NCBI RefSeq assembly: GCF_000737195.2
Contig: NZ_JALM01000013.1
Span: forward strand, 62,001 to 126,000
Source: Sciscionella sediminilitoris
GTDB lineage: Bacteria; Actinomycetota; Actinomycetes; Mycobacteriales; Pseudonocardiaceae
Length of the DNA: 64,000 nucleotides
Direction of reading: 5' to 3'
In this document: positions 51,402-59,788 of the stretch, in pieces
Position numbering within the stretch: position 1 is the stretch's first letter
How the letters are laid out: each line of letters opens with the position of its first letter
Notes under the pieces: generated by a model
Seen by the model: only the letters and a program-made list of their open reading frames with translations
Told to the model about the DNA's origin: nothing
Databases searched by the model: none
Made by a program: the position numbers and the translations under genes

Positions 51402-52835
51402 TCAGGCGCCGCGCTGACCGAGGTGCCCTGGCGCGGGCAGGCTCTCGGTCGGGCGGTCGTGCTCCAGATCCTCCACCTCGGCCTCGTGGGTTTCCTGGCT
51501 GTCCCCGGGCTGCTCGTTCGGCGGCTGCTCGTTTTCCGGCCGCTGGTCCTCGGCGGCCCCGGCGAAGTCGGCGAACTCCGGGTCCTCGCCCGCGCCGCGT
51601 TCGGCGGGCAGCTCCTCGAGCGAGGGCGTGGAACTGGCGAGCAGCTCCCGTGCCGAGGCCAGTTGCTCGGCGACCTTGGCGCGCACCGAGCGCAGCACGT
51701 CGACGCGTTCGTTGGCCTGGTCGATCCGGCTGTTCGCCTCCGCCGTGGCCTCGTCCACCCTGCGGTGGGCTTCCTGGGTCGCCTCGTCCAGGCGCTGCTT
51801 GCACTCCTGATCGGCCTCGCGCAGCCGCTGCTCGGCCTCGGCCTGGCCAGCGCGCTGTTCCTCGGCGACCTGGGCGCGCAGCGCGGTGACCTCTTCGTTG
51901 ACCTGGTTGCGGATCTTGGCGGCTTCTTCGGTGGCCTCGGTGATGCGCTGGGCGGCGTCGGCCTTGCTGACCCGCTGCTCTTCGGCGACCTGGGCGCGCA
52001 GCGCGGTGACTTCCTCGTTGACCTGGTTGCGGATCTTGGCGGCTTCTTCGGTGGCCTCGGTGATGCGCTGGGCGGCGTCGGCCTTGCTGACCCGCTGTTC
52101 CTCGGCGACCTTCGCACGCAGCGCGGTGACCTCTTCGTTCACCTTGGCGCGGATGCTCGCGGCCTCCTCGCCCGCCTCGTGCACCCGGCGCTCCGACTCC
52201 GCCTTCGAGGTGGCCTCGGCCTCGGCGAGCTCGCGCATCGCCTCGGTACGCCGGGAGGCCATGGCGATCTCGAAGTCCTCCTCGACCTGGACCCGGGCCG
52301 CCTCGGCCTCGGCATCGGCCTTCTGCCGGGCGGTCTCCGCATCCTTGACGATCTGCTCGGCCTCGGCGTTCGCCTTGGCCAGCACCCCGCGGTGCTCGGC
52401 TTCCATGTCCGCGCGCCGCTTGTCCAGCTCACCGATCAGCTGCTCGTAGCGGGCCCGCAGGGCGTTCGCGTCCGCCTCCGCGCGGCCGCGGATGTGGCCC
52501 GCCTCGGCCTCGGCACGGGCCCTGGTCTCGGCGGCCTCGTCCTGGGCGAGCCGCAGCATCCGCTGCAACCGCTCGGAGAGCCCTTCCAGCGTGGTCGGCG
52601 GCAGCGAGAGCCGGTCGATCTGCTGGCTCTTCTCGTCCAGGTCCGCGCGCGCCGACTCGAGCTGACGGGCGAGCTCGGTCGCCTGGGAAACCGCGGCGTC
52701 CCGATCGGCGGCGAGCAGGCGCAGATCGCCGTCGAGCCGTTCGAGGTGCTCCTCGACCTGGGTACGGCTGTACCCCTTCTTCACGATGTCGAATCCGGTC
52801 CCGAGGGGGACGAGATCGCCGTCGGAGAGTCCCAT
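51402..52835 (-). CDS. DivIVA-like/FilP-Scy-type coiled-coil cytoskeletal protein
   Basis: A 477-residue protein. Residues ~14-60 resemble the DivIVA N-terminal domain (FDIVKKGYSRTQVEEHLERLDGD). Residues ~60-420 are nearly uninterrupted Ala/Glu/Arg-rich coiled coil, and the C-terminus (~425-477) is acidic, Pro/Gln/Glu-rich and probably disordered. Such proteins in Streptomyces (FilP, Scy) build polar scaffolds for hyphal tip growth; older annotations call them cellulose-binding. A 40-residue unit beginning VNEEVTALRA is repeated in the centre. ATG 52835 precedes a well-formed N-terminus. Confidence 0.82.
   Translation of the reverse strand: MGLSDGDLVPLGTGFDIVKKGYSRTQVEEHLERLDGDLRLLAADRDAAVSQATELARQLESARADLDEKSQQIDRLSLPPTTLEGLSERLQRMLRLAQDEAAETRARAEAEAGHIRGRAEADANALRARYEQLIGELDKRRADMEAEHRGVLAKANAEAEQIVKDAETARQKADAEAEAARVQVEEDFEIAMASRRTEAMRELAEAEATSKAESERRVHEAGEEAASIRAKVNEEVTALRAKVAEEQRVSKADAAQRITEATEEAAKIRNQVNEEVTALRAQVAEEQRVSKADAAQRITEATEEAAKIRNQVNEEVTALRAQVAEEQRAGQAEAEQRLREADQECKQRLDEATQEAHRRVDEATAEANSRIDQANERVDVLRSVRAKVAEQLASARELLASSTPSLEELPAERGAGEDPEFADFAGAAEDQRPENEQPPNEQPGDSQETHEAEVEDLEHDRPTESLPAPGHLGQRGA
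51901..52140. repeat. Two tandem 120-bp units inside the coiled-coil gene
   Basis: Positions 51901-52020 and 52021-52140 align base for base with period 120. The first 60 bases of each are identical and the second 60 differ at a few positions. Each unit encodes 40 residues, including EEQRVSKADAAQRITEATE. A more diverged related unit flanks them. The 40-residue period keeps coiled-coil phase close to 11-residue hendecads (about 3.6 turns), and near-identity of DNA implies recent duplication. Confidence 0.95.
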
Positions 52836-52885
52836 GGGCAATACGGTACCGCCCGAATCCGGCAAGCCGGGTAACCGAGCCGGGA

Positions 52886-54253
52886 TCAGATGCCCCTGAA
52901 CCGGTTGATTTCGTTCAGATGGCGGGCACGCAGCTCCTGATCCCGGATGCCGAGCCCTTCCTCCGGGGCCAGCGCCAGCACGCCGACCTTGCCCTGGTGC
53001 AGGTTGCGCTGCACGTCGTAGGCGGCCTGCCCGACCTGGTCGAGCGGGTAGACCCGGGACAGCGTCGGGTGGACCTTGCCCTTGGCGATCAGCCGGTTCG
53101 CCTCCCAGGCCTCGCGGTAGTTGGCGAAGTGCGAGCCGATGATCCGCTTCAGGTTCATCCACAGGTACCGGTTGTCGTACTGGTGCATGTAGCCGCTGGT
53201 GGACGCGCAGGTCACGATGGTTCCGCCCTTGCGGGTGGCGTAGACCGAGGCGCCGAAGGTCTCCCGGCCCGGGTGCTCGAACACGATGTCCACGTCCTCA
53301 CCGCCGGTGAGTTCGCGGATCTTCTTGCCGAACCGCTTCCACTCCTTGGGGTCCTGATTCTCCTCGTCCTTCCAGAACTGGTACCCCTCCGCGTTGCGGT
53401 CGATGATCAGCTCGGCGCCCATGGAGCGGCAGATCTCGGCCTTCTCCGGGCTGGACACCACGCACACCGGGGTAGCGCCGCCGTTGAGGGCGAACTGGGT
53501 GGCGTACGAACCGAGGCCACCGGAAGCGCCCCAGATCAGCACCACATCGCCCTGCTTCATGTCCGCCCCGTTGCGCGAGACGAGCTGGCGGTAGGCGGTG
53601 GAGTTCACCAGGCCAGGCGAGGCGGCCTCTTCCCAGGTGAGGTGCTTCGGCTTCGGCATCAGCTGGTTGGACTTGACCAGCGCGAGGTGCGCGAGCCCGC
53701 CGAAGTTCGTCTCGAAGCCCCAGATGCGCTGCTCCGGGTCGAGCATCGTGTCGTTGTGCCCATCGGCGTGTTCGAGCTGCACATCCAGGCAGTGCGCGAC
53801 CACCTCGTCGCCGGGCTGCCAGGCGTGCACCCCGGGGCCGGTGCGCAGCACGACACCGGACAGGTCGGAGCCGACGACGTGGTAGGGGAGGTCGTGGCGG
53901 GCTCCGAGCGGGGAGGTCTTGCCCAGCTTGTTCAGGAACCCGAAGGTGGGCAGCGGCTCGAAGATCGAGGTCCACACCGTGTTGTAGTTGATCGCCGAGG
54001 CCATCACCGCGACGATCGCCTCGCCCGGGCCCAGTTCCGGCGTGGCGACCTCTTCGACGTGCAGCGATTTACGCGGGTCCTTGTCCCGCGTCTCGAGCCC
54101 GGCGAACATTTCCGTTTCGTCCGCATGCACCGTCACCGCGGTGTAGCTGTCCGGCACCTCGAGGTCGGCGACATCGGCAAGCCGGTCGTTGAGGATCGCG
54201 TCGCGGATCTTCTCCATGGCAGTGGGCCTCCAAGGACGGACTGTCGTGGACAT
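52886..54253 (-). CDS. ccr: Crotonyl-CoA carboxylase/reductase
   Basis: A 455-residue MDR-superfamily enzyme that reduces and carboxylates crotonyl-CoA to (2S)-ethylmalonyl-CoA with NADPH and CO2. VMASAINYNTVWTSIFEPLPTF, HVVGSDLSGVVLRTGPGVHAW and HCLDVQLEHADGHNDTML are CCR signatures. WGASGGLGSYATQFALNGG binds NADPH, and DIVFEHPGRETFGASVYA carries CCR-type active-site residues. It is the key step of the ethylmalonyl-CoA pathway and of butyryl-type polyketide extender supply. Its usual partner meaA is not adjacent. Confidence 0.94.
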   Translation of the reverse strand: MSTTVRPWRPTAMEKIRDAILNDRLADVADLEVPDSYTAVTVHADETEMFAGLETRDKDPRKSLHVEEVATPELGPGEAIVAVMASAINYNTVWTSIFEPLPTFGFLNKLGKTSPLGARHDLPYHVVGSDLSGVVLRTGPGVHAWQPGDEVVAHCLDVQLEHADGHNDTMLDPEQRIWGFETNFGGLAHLALVKSNQLMPKPKHLTWEEAASPGLVNSTAYRQLVSRNGADMKQGDVVLIWGASGGLGSYATQFALNGGATPVCVVSSPEKAEICRSMGAELIIDRNAEGYQFWKDEENQDPKEWKRFGKKIRELTGGEDVDIVFEHPGRETFGASVYATRKGGTIVTCASTSGYMHQYDNRYLWMNLKRIIGSHFANYREAWEANRLIAKGKVHPTLSRVYPLDQVGQAAYDVQRNLHQGKVGVLALAPEEGLGIRDQELRARHLNEINRFRGI

Positions 54254-54335
54254 GGTGGATTGCTCCGGGAGGTTACCGACGGGTAATCGCCCTGGCTACC
54301 CCTTCGGCATCGCTCAAGGGGGCGGTGAGATGGAG

Positions 54336-54353
54336 GTCACCGCGAGTGGTGAC
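54336..54353. promoter_or_regulatory. Inverted repeat between ccr and SPW genes
   Basis: GTCACC-N6-GGTGAC lies in the 169-bp divergent intergenic region, about 80 bp upstream of both start codons. It may be an operator for a regulator of either gene; the TetR protein at 54864 is a candidate. Confidence 0.3.
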
Positions 54354-54422
54354 GCGCAATCTTGACCGGGCGCCCAACCAAGAGCATCATCAAACATGTA
54401 CTTCACACAGGAGGTGATCGAG

Positions 54423-54794
54423 ATGGCCACGATGACAACCAGGTCATGGAGCCGTCCGCAAGACTGGGTCGAACTCGCCGCCGGTGTGGTCGCCGCGCTG
54501 TCACCGATCTGGCTGACGACCTCGACGGCCGCGATGTGGACGATGATCGTGCTCGGTGCGCTGATCGCCATCGACGGTCTGTGGTCGCTCGCTCAACCGG
54601 GCGCACTGGCCAGCGAGGGCATTCAGATCGTGCTCGGTGCGCTGCTGTTCGTCTCGCCGTGGGTGCTCGGCTTCACCACGGACCTGTACACCACGTCCTG
54701 GTGGGCGTGGGTGCTCGGCGGGGTGACCGTCATCGCCGGGGTGCTCGCCCTGCCGATGGCCTCTTCCGCGCACCGTGCCGCAGGCCAGCACTGA
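54423..54794 (+). CDS. SPW-repeat integral membrane protein
   Basis: A 123-residue membrane protein of the SPW family, named for Ser-Pro-Trp motifs: the pattern occurs as ALSPIWL and VSPWVLGF at the starts of the two halves. Four TM helices are predicted from hydrophobicity (about 25-43, 48-65, 74-88, 97-115). Function unknown. ATG 54423 is fixed by an almost perfect ribosome site, AGGAGGTGATCG, ending just upstream. A strong hairpin terminator lies downstream. Confidence 0.84.
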   Translation: MATMTTRSWSRPQDWVELAAGVVAALSPIWLTTSTAAMWTMIVLGALIAIDGLWSLAQPGALASEGIQIVLGALLFVSPWVLGFTTDLYTTSWWAWVLGGVTVIAGVLALPMASSAHRAAGQH

Positions 54795-54810
54795 TCCGAA
54801 TCCGGTAGCC

Positions 54811-54838
54811 GGGGCCCACAACATCGGTTGTGGGCCCC
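54811..54838 (+). terminator. Perfect 12-bp stem hairpin, intrinsic-type terminator
   Basis: GGGGCCCACAAC, loop ATCG, GTTGTGGGCCCC form an uninterrupted 12-bp stem 16 bases after the SPW stop. It has no U-run, as common in actinobacteria. It separates the SPW transcript from the TetR gene that starts 25 bases later. Confidence 0.8.
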
Positions 54839-54863
54839 ACTCATGTGAGTAAGGATGATCGTC

Positions 54864-55436
54864 ATGGCCGAGACCGAGGATTCCACCCGCGAACGCATTC
54901 TGGCGGCCGCCCAGGATTTGTTCGCCCGCCACGGTTTCGACGCCACCCCCACCTCGAAGATCGCCACCGAGGCGCAGGTGCCCAAGGGCCTCGTGCACTA
55001 CTACTTCAACCGCAAACCCGATCTGCTCACCGCCCTGGTCGACAAACTGCCGAGCGAGCACGTGGAACTGGGCGAGGTCGTGGTCGACGGGGATGTGTGC
55101 ACGAGCCTGTGCCGGTTCGTCGACCGGCTGGACCGGAATCTGGATGGTTCCTCGCTGTTGTCCCATCTGCTCTGGCGCGAGGCCGACACCCACGAGGTGG
55201 TGCGGGACGCGCTCCAGGCCCGCTACCGGAAGATGGTCGCGCAGATCGGTGAGGTGATCACCGCGGCGAGCAGGCACCGCATCGCGGCCGAACGGATTTC
55301 CGCGGCCGCCGCGCTGCTGGCGCACGCGCTGAGTTTCCGGCACTCCATGGCCCGGCACGACGGCGGCGCGGGCCACGGCGACGGGGCGAGCATGGATGCC
55401 GAGGTCCGGTTCGTCGCGGAGGCACTCGCGAGCTGA
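54864..55436 (+). CDS. TetR family transcriptional regulator
   Basis: A 190-residue TetR protein. The HTH spans residues ~9-53 (ILAAAQDLFARHGFDATPTSKIATEAQVPKGLVHYYF, broken around ATPTS), with the Y-Y-F-x-x-K-x-x-L end typical of the family. A ~135-residue ligand domain follows, ending in a His-rich stretch (FRHSMARHDGGAGHGDGAS) of unknown meaning. AAGGA at 54851-54855 fixes ATG 54864 rather than 54855. Targets unknown: SPW or ccr promoters are nearest. Confidence 0.86.
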   Translation: MAETEDSTRERILAAAQDLFARHGFDATPTSKIATEAQVPKGLVHYYFNRKPDLLTALVDKLPSEHVELGEVVVDGDVCTSLCRFVDRLDRNLDGSSLLSHLLWREADTHEVVRDALQARYRKMVAQIGEVITAASRHRIAAERISAAAALLAHALSFRHSMARHDGGAGHGDGASMDAEVRFVAEALAS

Positions 55437-55448
55437 ACCGGAATCCGC

Positions 55449-57095
55449 TCAGCCGTTCAGGTCCAGGATCGCGTAGCCGAAGCCGTGCACGGTGAGGTTC
55501 CCGCCCTCGACGTGGGTGCCGCTGTTCTCGATCGCCCGCGCTCCGGGCAGCCGGGGATCCTCGACGGTGATCCGCGCGGTCTCCCGGCGCGGGTTGACGG
55601 TGACCAGGTACCGGTCCCCGCGCAGATAGGTCAGCGGGTATCCGGTGCCGAACACGCGAACACTGCCCAGCGCGCCGAATTCCGGGTTCGCCTTGCGCAG
55701 CGCGATCATCCGGTGCACGAAGTTCAGCAGCGAACCTGGCTTCGCGCGCTCGCCCGCGACATCCGGCCTGCCGGGGTCCGGGTCGATGGGCAGGTACAGC
55801 TTTTCCGGTGCGGCGGTGGAGAATCCGGCGTTCGCCCCGGTGTTCCACTGCATCGGGGTGCGGTTGCGCTGCCTGCCGTTGCTGCCTTCCTTGTCGGGCA
55901 GCCCGTCGAGCATCCGCATGCCGATCTCCTCGCCGTAGTAGATGGCGGGCACGGTCGGCCAGGTCAGCCAGAAAGCGAAGGCGGCGGGCAGTTCCGCGCG
56001 GGTGCGCACCCCGTTGTTCAGCCGGTCGGCGTCATCGTGATTGGCGGTCGGCAGCGAGATGTAGCCGAGTTCGCGGGTGCTCGCGTGCGCTTTTTCCCAG
56101 GCGTCCACGAAGATCCGCGCGGTGCCCGTGCCCTCGGCGCCGAAGAACGGATGCTCTTTCCACAGCGATTTCCACGGCGCGCCGTCGCCGGGACCGCCGA
56201 AGTGGAACAGGAAATCGGCGTTGAAACCGCCCGGTATCGAGGTGGCCGGATCGCCCCATTCGGCGATGAGCGCGGAATCGGGATACTTCCGGTCCAGCCA
56301 GCCGCGCAGCTCGTTCCACAGTTTCCCGGTCTCGACGTATCCCGGATCGTCCTTGACGAGTGAGAAGGCCATATCACAGCGGAATCCGGAAACCCCGATG
56401 TCCAGCCAGTGCGCCATGATCTCGCGCACCGCGGCCCGGTTCCGCTTCGGCCCTTCCGCGTCGACAGGTTCCCGCCACGGTTCGCCGTCCCGGGGCCGCG
56501 CGTAGCCGAAATTGATCGCGGGCTGGGTGGCGTAGAAGTTCTTCCGGAACGCGCCCTTTCGCGGTCCGGGGGAGGGGACGAAATCCTCCGGGAGCTCGCC
56601 ACCGGGAAGCTGGTCCGGGCTCGCCCAGATATAGCGGCGATCGGAATCATCGTGCAGCGAGTTCCGGAACCACGGATGCTGATCGGATGTGTGCCCGACG
56701 ACCAGATCGAGGAGCACCCGGATGCCGCGTTTCCGTGCCGCGCCCACGAGTCGCGCCAGATCCTCGTTGGTGCCGTAGCGCGGGGCCACGGTCAGATAGT
56801 CGGCCACGTCGTACCCGGCATCGGTGAACGGTGAGACGAAGACTGGATTCAGCCAGACCGCGGTGACCCCGAGCCAGGACAGATGATCGAGATGATCGGC
56901 GATACCGGCGAGATCGCCGATCCCGTCGCCGTTCGAATCCGCGAAACTCTGCGGATAGATCTGATAGAGCACCGCATCGGCGAGCCAGCCGGGCTGGGGC
57001 CGGGAATCGGGGGAAGCCAGGGCCGGGGCCGCGAACGCCGAGGCGATCGCGGTGCGGCCGGCACCGGCCATGAAGGATCGCCGGGAAACGCCCAT
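55449..57095 (-). CDS. Tat-exported GH13 alpha-glucosidase / trehalose-synthase-like enzyme
   Basis: A 548-residue alpha-amylase-family enzyme. SRRSFMAGAG at the N-terminus followed by a hydrophobic stretch and APALA is a twin-arginine signal, so it is folded before export. GH13 regions are intact: AVLYQIYPQSFADSNGDG, GFRCDMAF (nucleophile Asp241), LIAEWGD (acid/base Glu279) and TANHDD (Asp354). The close match of the N-terminus to trehalose synthase and oligo-1,6-glucosidase types does not settle the reaction. Export of this subfamily is uncommon. A 14-bp tandem repeat sits upstream. AGGAG precedes the ATG. Confidence 0.87.
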   Translation of the reverse strand: MGVSRRSFMAGAGRTAIASAFAAPALASPDSRPQPGWLADAVLYQIYPQSFADSNGDGIGDLAGIADHLDHLSWLGVTAVWLNPVFVSPFTDAGYDVADYLTVAPRYGTNEDLARLVGAARKRGIRVLLDLVVGHTSDQHPWFRNSLHDDSDRRYIWASPDQLPGGELPEDFVPSPGPRKGAFRKNFYATQPAINFGYARPRDGEPWREPVDAEGPKRNRAAVREIMAHWLDIGVSGFRCDMAFSLVKDDPGYVETGKLWNELRGWLDRKYPDSALIAEWGDPATSIPGGFNADFLFHFGGPGDGAPWKSLWKEHPFFGAEGTGTARIFVDAWEKAHASTRELGYISLPTANHDDADRLNNGVRTRAELPAAFAFWLTWPTVPAIYYGEEIGMRMLDGLPDKEGSNGRQRNRTPMQWNTGANAGFSTAAPEKLYLPIDPDPGRPDVAGERAKPGSLLNFVHRMIALRKANPEFGALGSVRVFGTGYPLTYLRGDRYLVTVNPRRETARITVEDPRLPGARAIENSGTHVEGGNLTVHGFGYAILDLNG

Positions 57096-57109
57096 GTTCC
57101 AGACTCCTC

Positions 57110-57151
57110 TCTGCAGAAGAAATTCTGCAGAAAAAATTCTGCGAAGGAAAT
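57110..57151. repeat. Three 14-bp imperfect tandem repeats upstream of the GH13 gene
   Basis: TCTGCAGAAGAAAT (57110-57123), TCTGCAGAAAAAAT (57124-57137) and TCTGCGAAGGAAAT (57138-57151) follow one another. TTCTGCAGAA inside the second junction is a 10-bp palindrome. They lie 15-56 bases upstream of the GH13 start, in the leader or core promoter, and are much more AT-rich than the surroundings. This looks like an operator array for a sugar regulator. Confidence 0.85.
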
Positions 57152-57201
57152 TCCGCGGTGCCCGACGCTACCCGGCCGGTCCCGGCGGCGACAGCCCCCG
57201 A

Positions 57202-58611
57202 TCAGCCGAGCGAGCGCTTGAGGATCTTGCCCATATCGTTGCGGGGCAAGGATTCCCGGAACCGGACGACGCGCGGGCGCTTGTGCGGGGTGAGCGTGCT
57301 CGCGACGTGTTCGATCAGCTCGGCCTCGCTCGCCGGGCTCGCCGAGGAGACGATCCAGGCGATGATGCGCTCACCGAGATCCTCATCCGGCTCGCTGGTC
57401 ACGGCGGCCTCGGCGACCCCGGGATGTTCGAGCAGCGCGTTCTCGATCTCCCCGGCGCCGATCCGGTAGCCGCCGGACTTGATCAGGTCGGTCGAGCGCC
57501 GCCCGACGAGGCGCAGATAGCCGTCCGGATCCCGGGTGGCCATGTCCCCGGTGCGGAACCAGCCGTCCCGGAAGGCTTCCGCGGTGGCGTCGGCCCGGTT
57601 GAGGTATTCCCGGAACACGTTGGGCCCGCGCACCTCGACCTCGCCGACGAGCCCGGGCTCACCGATCTCGGTACCCGCGTCGTCGGTGATCCGCAGGTCC
57701 ACACCGGCCAGTGGCAGGCCGACGGTGCCCGGCCTGCGTTCCCCGTCGATGCGCACGCTGGTGTTCATGAAGGTCTCGGTGAGCCCGTAGCGCTCGATGA
57801 TCTGCTGCCCGGTGGCCGCGGTGATCCGCTTGTGCACGCTCGCCGGAAGGGGAGCCGAACCGGAGACGAGCAGCCGGGCCGCGCCGAACCGCCCGGCGAG
57901 CCCGGTGTCCGCCTCGACGGCCTCCGCGACGCGGGAGTACATGGTCGGCACGCCGAACAGCATGGTGCTCGGGTACGCGGTGAGCGCCTCGGCGGCCGCC
58001 TCGGCTTCGAAGCGCCCCAGGTGGTGCACGCTCCCGCCGAGCAGGATCGGCCCGAGCGTGCCGAGCACCAGCCCGTGCACGTGGAACAGCGGGAGCCCGT
58101 GCACGACGACGTCCTCGGCGGTCCAGGCCCAGGCCTCGGCCAGCCCGGAAACGGTGGCCTCGAGCGAACGCCGCGGCTGGACCACACCCTTGGGCGCCCC
58201 GGTCGTCCCGGAGGTGTACACGATGAACAGCGGGTCCTCGGAATCCGTCGCCGGTTCGGTGAACGAGGCCCGCGCCGCCGGATCGACCTCGTGCCGGTCG
58301 AGCGCGATGTGGCCGCCCTCGTCCGGGGCGCACAGCAGCAGATCGGGCGCGGAGTCGGTGAGGATGTGGGTGAGTTCGCGGTCCCCGAGCTTCGGGTTGA
58401 GCGGGACGACGGGCACCCCGGCCGCGATCGCGCCGAGCACCGCGATGGCGGTGTGCGGGCGCGCGCTCGCGTACACCGCGACCCGCCGCTTGCCCGCCAC
58501 GGCCTCGGCGACCGCGCCGGAGGCGGCGGCGAGCCCGGCGTAGTCCAGGGTCAGTTCGGGGAAACGCAGCGCGAGCCTGCTGCCGGCCGCGCCGAGATCA
58601 GACAACTTCAT
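57202..58611 (-). CDS. matB: Malonyl-CoA synthetase (MatB-like acyl-CoA ligase)
   Basis: A 469-residue ANL-superfamily ligase. YTSGTTGAPKGVV is the ATP loop, ERYGLTETFMNTSVR the MatB-type A5 motif, GWFRTGDMATRDPDGYLRLVGR the hinge with the ATP Asp, and the adenylation Lys is in LPRNDMGKILK near the C-terminus. It activates malonate or methylmalonate to the CoA thioester. Between the GH13 and tsaB genes; read away from tsaB, with starts 56 bp apart. With Ccr it could supply extender units. Confidence 0.86.
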   Translation of the reverse strand: MKLSDLGAAGSRLALRFPELTLDYAGLAAASGAVAEAVAGKRRVAVYASARPHTAIAVLGAIAAGVPVVPLNPKLGDRELTHILTDSAPDLLLCAPDEGGHIALDRHEVDPAARASFTEPATDSEDPLFIVYTSGTTGAPKGVVQPRRSLEATVSGLAEAWAWTAEDVVVHGLPLFHVHGLVLGTLGPILLGGSVHHLGRFEAEAAAEALTAYPSTMLFGVPTMYSRVAEAVEADTGLAGRFGAARLLVSGSAPLPASVHKRITAATGQQIIERYGLTETFMNTSVRIDGERRPGTVGLPLAGVDLRITDDAGTEIGEPGLVGEVEVRGPNVFREYLNRADATAEAFRDGWFRTGDMATRDPDGYLRLVGRRSTDLIKSGGYRIGAGEIENALLEHPGVAEAAVTSEPDEDLGERIIAWIVSSASPASEAELIEHVASTLTPHKRPRVVRFRESLPRNDMGKILKRSLG

Positions 58612-58667
58612 GCCCGAGACTGAACACGTGCGGGCCTGCGTTGGCAAGCCACGTATCCTCGGCGACT

Positions 58668-59303
58668 GTGCACGTCCTCGCAATCGACACCTCGACCCCC
58701 GTGGTCACGGCCGGGATCGTCGAGCTGACCACGGACGCGGTACGGGTCACGGCCACCAGCACCGTGAGCCGGACCCGGGCACACGCCGAACTGCTCGGGC
58801 CCGAGGTGCGGGAGCTGCTGCGCCGGGCGCCCGCCGGGATCGCCGCGATCGTCTGCGGCGTCGGACCCGGCGCGTTCACCGGGCTCCGGGTCGGCATGGT
58901 CACCGCGGCGGCGCTCGGGCACGCGCTCGAGGTCCCCGTGTACCCGGTGTGCACCCTGGACGCGATCGCGGCGCTCGCCGGTCCCGGCCCGTTCCTGGTG
59001 GCCACCGACGCGCGGCGCAAGGAGCTCTACTGGGCGGTCTACGGCGCGGACGGGACCCGAGTGGCCGGACCGGATGTGGGCGCCCCGGACATGGTGCGCG
59101 CGGTCGCCGCCGAACACGGCATCACCCGGATCCTCGGCGACGGGGTGCTCGACGGCGAAGTCCTCGCCTGCGATCCGCTCGGTCTGGTCCATGCCGCCGA
59201 GGACGCGGTGCGCGCGAACACCGAACCCGCCGCGCTCACCCCGCTGTATCTGCGCCGCCCGGACGCGAAAGAGCCGGCCGGACGGAAACGGGTGAGCCGG
59301 TGA
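58668..59303 (+). CDS. tsaB: tRNA N6-threonylcarbamoyladenosine biosynthesis protein TsaB
   Basis: A 211-residue ASKHA-fold protein that scaffolds TsaD in making t6A37 of ANN-decoding tRNAs. VLAIDTSTPVVTAGI and VCGVGPGAFTGLRVGMVTAAALGHAL are the TsaB signatures. GTG 58668 removes a nonhomologous 9-residue extension. It overlaps rimI by 4 nt (GTGA). tsaE and alr, which precede tsaB in mycobacteria, are missing here; matB occupies that position. Confidence 0.92.
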   Translation: MHVLAIDTSTPVVTAGIVELTTDAVRVTATSTVSRTRAHAELLGPEVRELLRRAPAGIAAIVCGVGPGAFTGLRVGMVTAAALGHALEVPVYPVCTLDAIAALAGPGPFLVATDARRKELYWAVYGADGTRVAGPDVGAPDMVRAVAAEHGITRILGDGVLDGEVLACDPLGLVHAAEDAVRANTEPAALTPLYLRRPDAKEPAGRKRVSR

Positions 59304-59788
59304 TCCCCGAAGACGTCGAGCAGAAAGCGGGCGATGTCACGCTCGCCCCGCTGCGGCACACCGACGCGGACCGGTGCGCGGAGCTGGAACGCGAACTGTT
59401 CGCCGGGGACGATCCGTGGAGCGCGCGGGCGTTCCGGGCCGAACTCGACGCCGGGCACTACTACCTCGGCGCCTACACCGGTTCCGGCGAACTGCTCGGC
59501 TACGGCGGGCTCGCGCTGCTCGGCAGGCCCGGTGACCTGGAGGCCGAGGTGCACACCATCGCGGTCACGGAATCCGCGCAGGGCAAGGGAATCGGCGCGC
59601 TGCTGCTGGACGCGCTGCTCGCGCAGGCGGACGCGCACTCGGCCGCGGTGTTCCTCGAGGTGCGCACCGACAATGAGGCGGCACAGCGGCTCTACGAGCG
59701 GCGCGGGTTCCGGATACTCGATGTGCGCAAGGGTTACTACCAGCCATCGGGTGCGGACGCGTACACGATGATGAGGGACAAGTCATGA
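59300..59788 (+). CDS. rimI: RimI-like ribosomal protein S18 N-acetyltransferase
   Basis: A 162-residue GNAT enzyme. [24 protein letters not shown] is the acetyl-CoA site, followed by [20 protein letters not shown] and the RimI-like ending [17 protein letters not shown]. It probably acetylates the N-terminal Ala of S18. The GTG start at 59300 overlaps tsaB, and its stop overlaps tsaD (ATGA), forming a fully coupled tsaB-rimI-tsaD operon. Confidence 0.9.
   Translation: MIPEDVEQKAGDVTLAPLRHTDADRCAELERELFAGDDPWSARAFRAELDAGHYYLGAYTGSGELLGYGGLALLGRPGDLEAEVHTIAVTESAQGKGIGALLLDALLAQADAHSAAVFLEVRTDNEAAQRLYERRGFRILDVRKGYYQPSGADAYTMMRDKS

Noticed and set aside
51901-52140. Mobile or IS-derived repeat
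   Set aside because: The 120-bp units are in phase within a coiled-coil gene and encode normal coiled-coil sequence, so they are an internal gene duplication.
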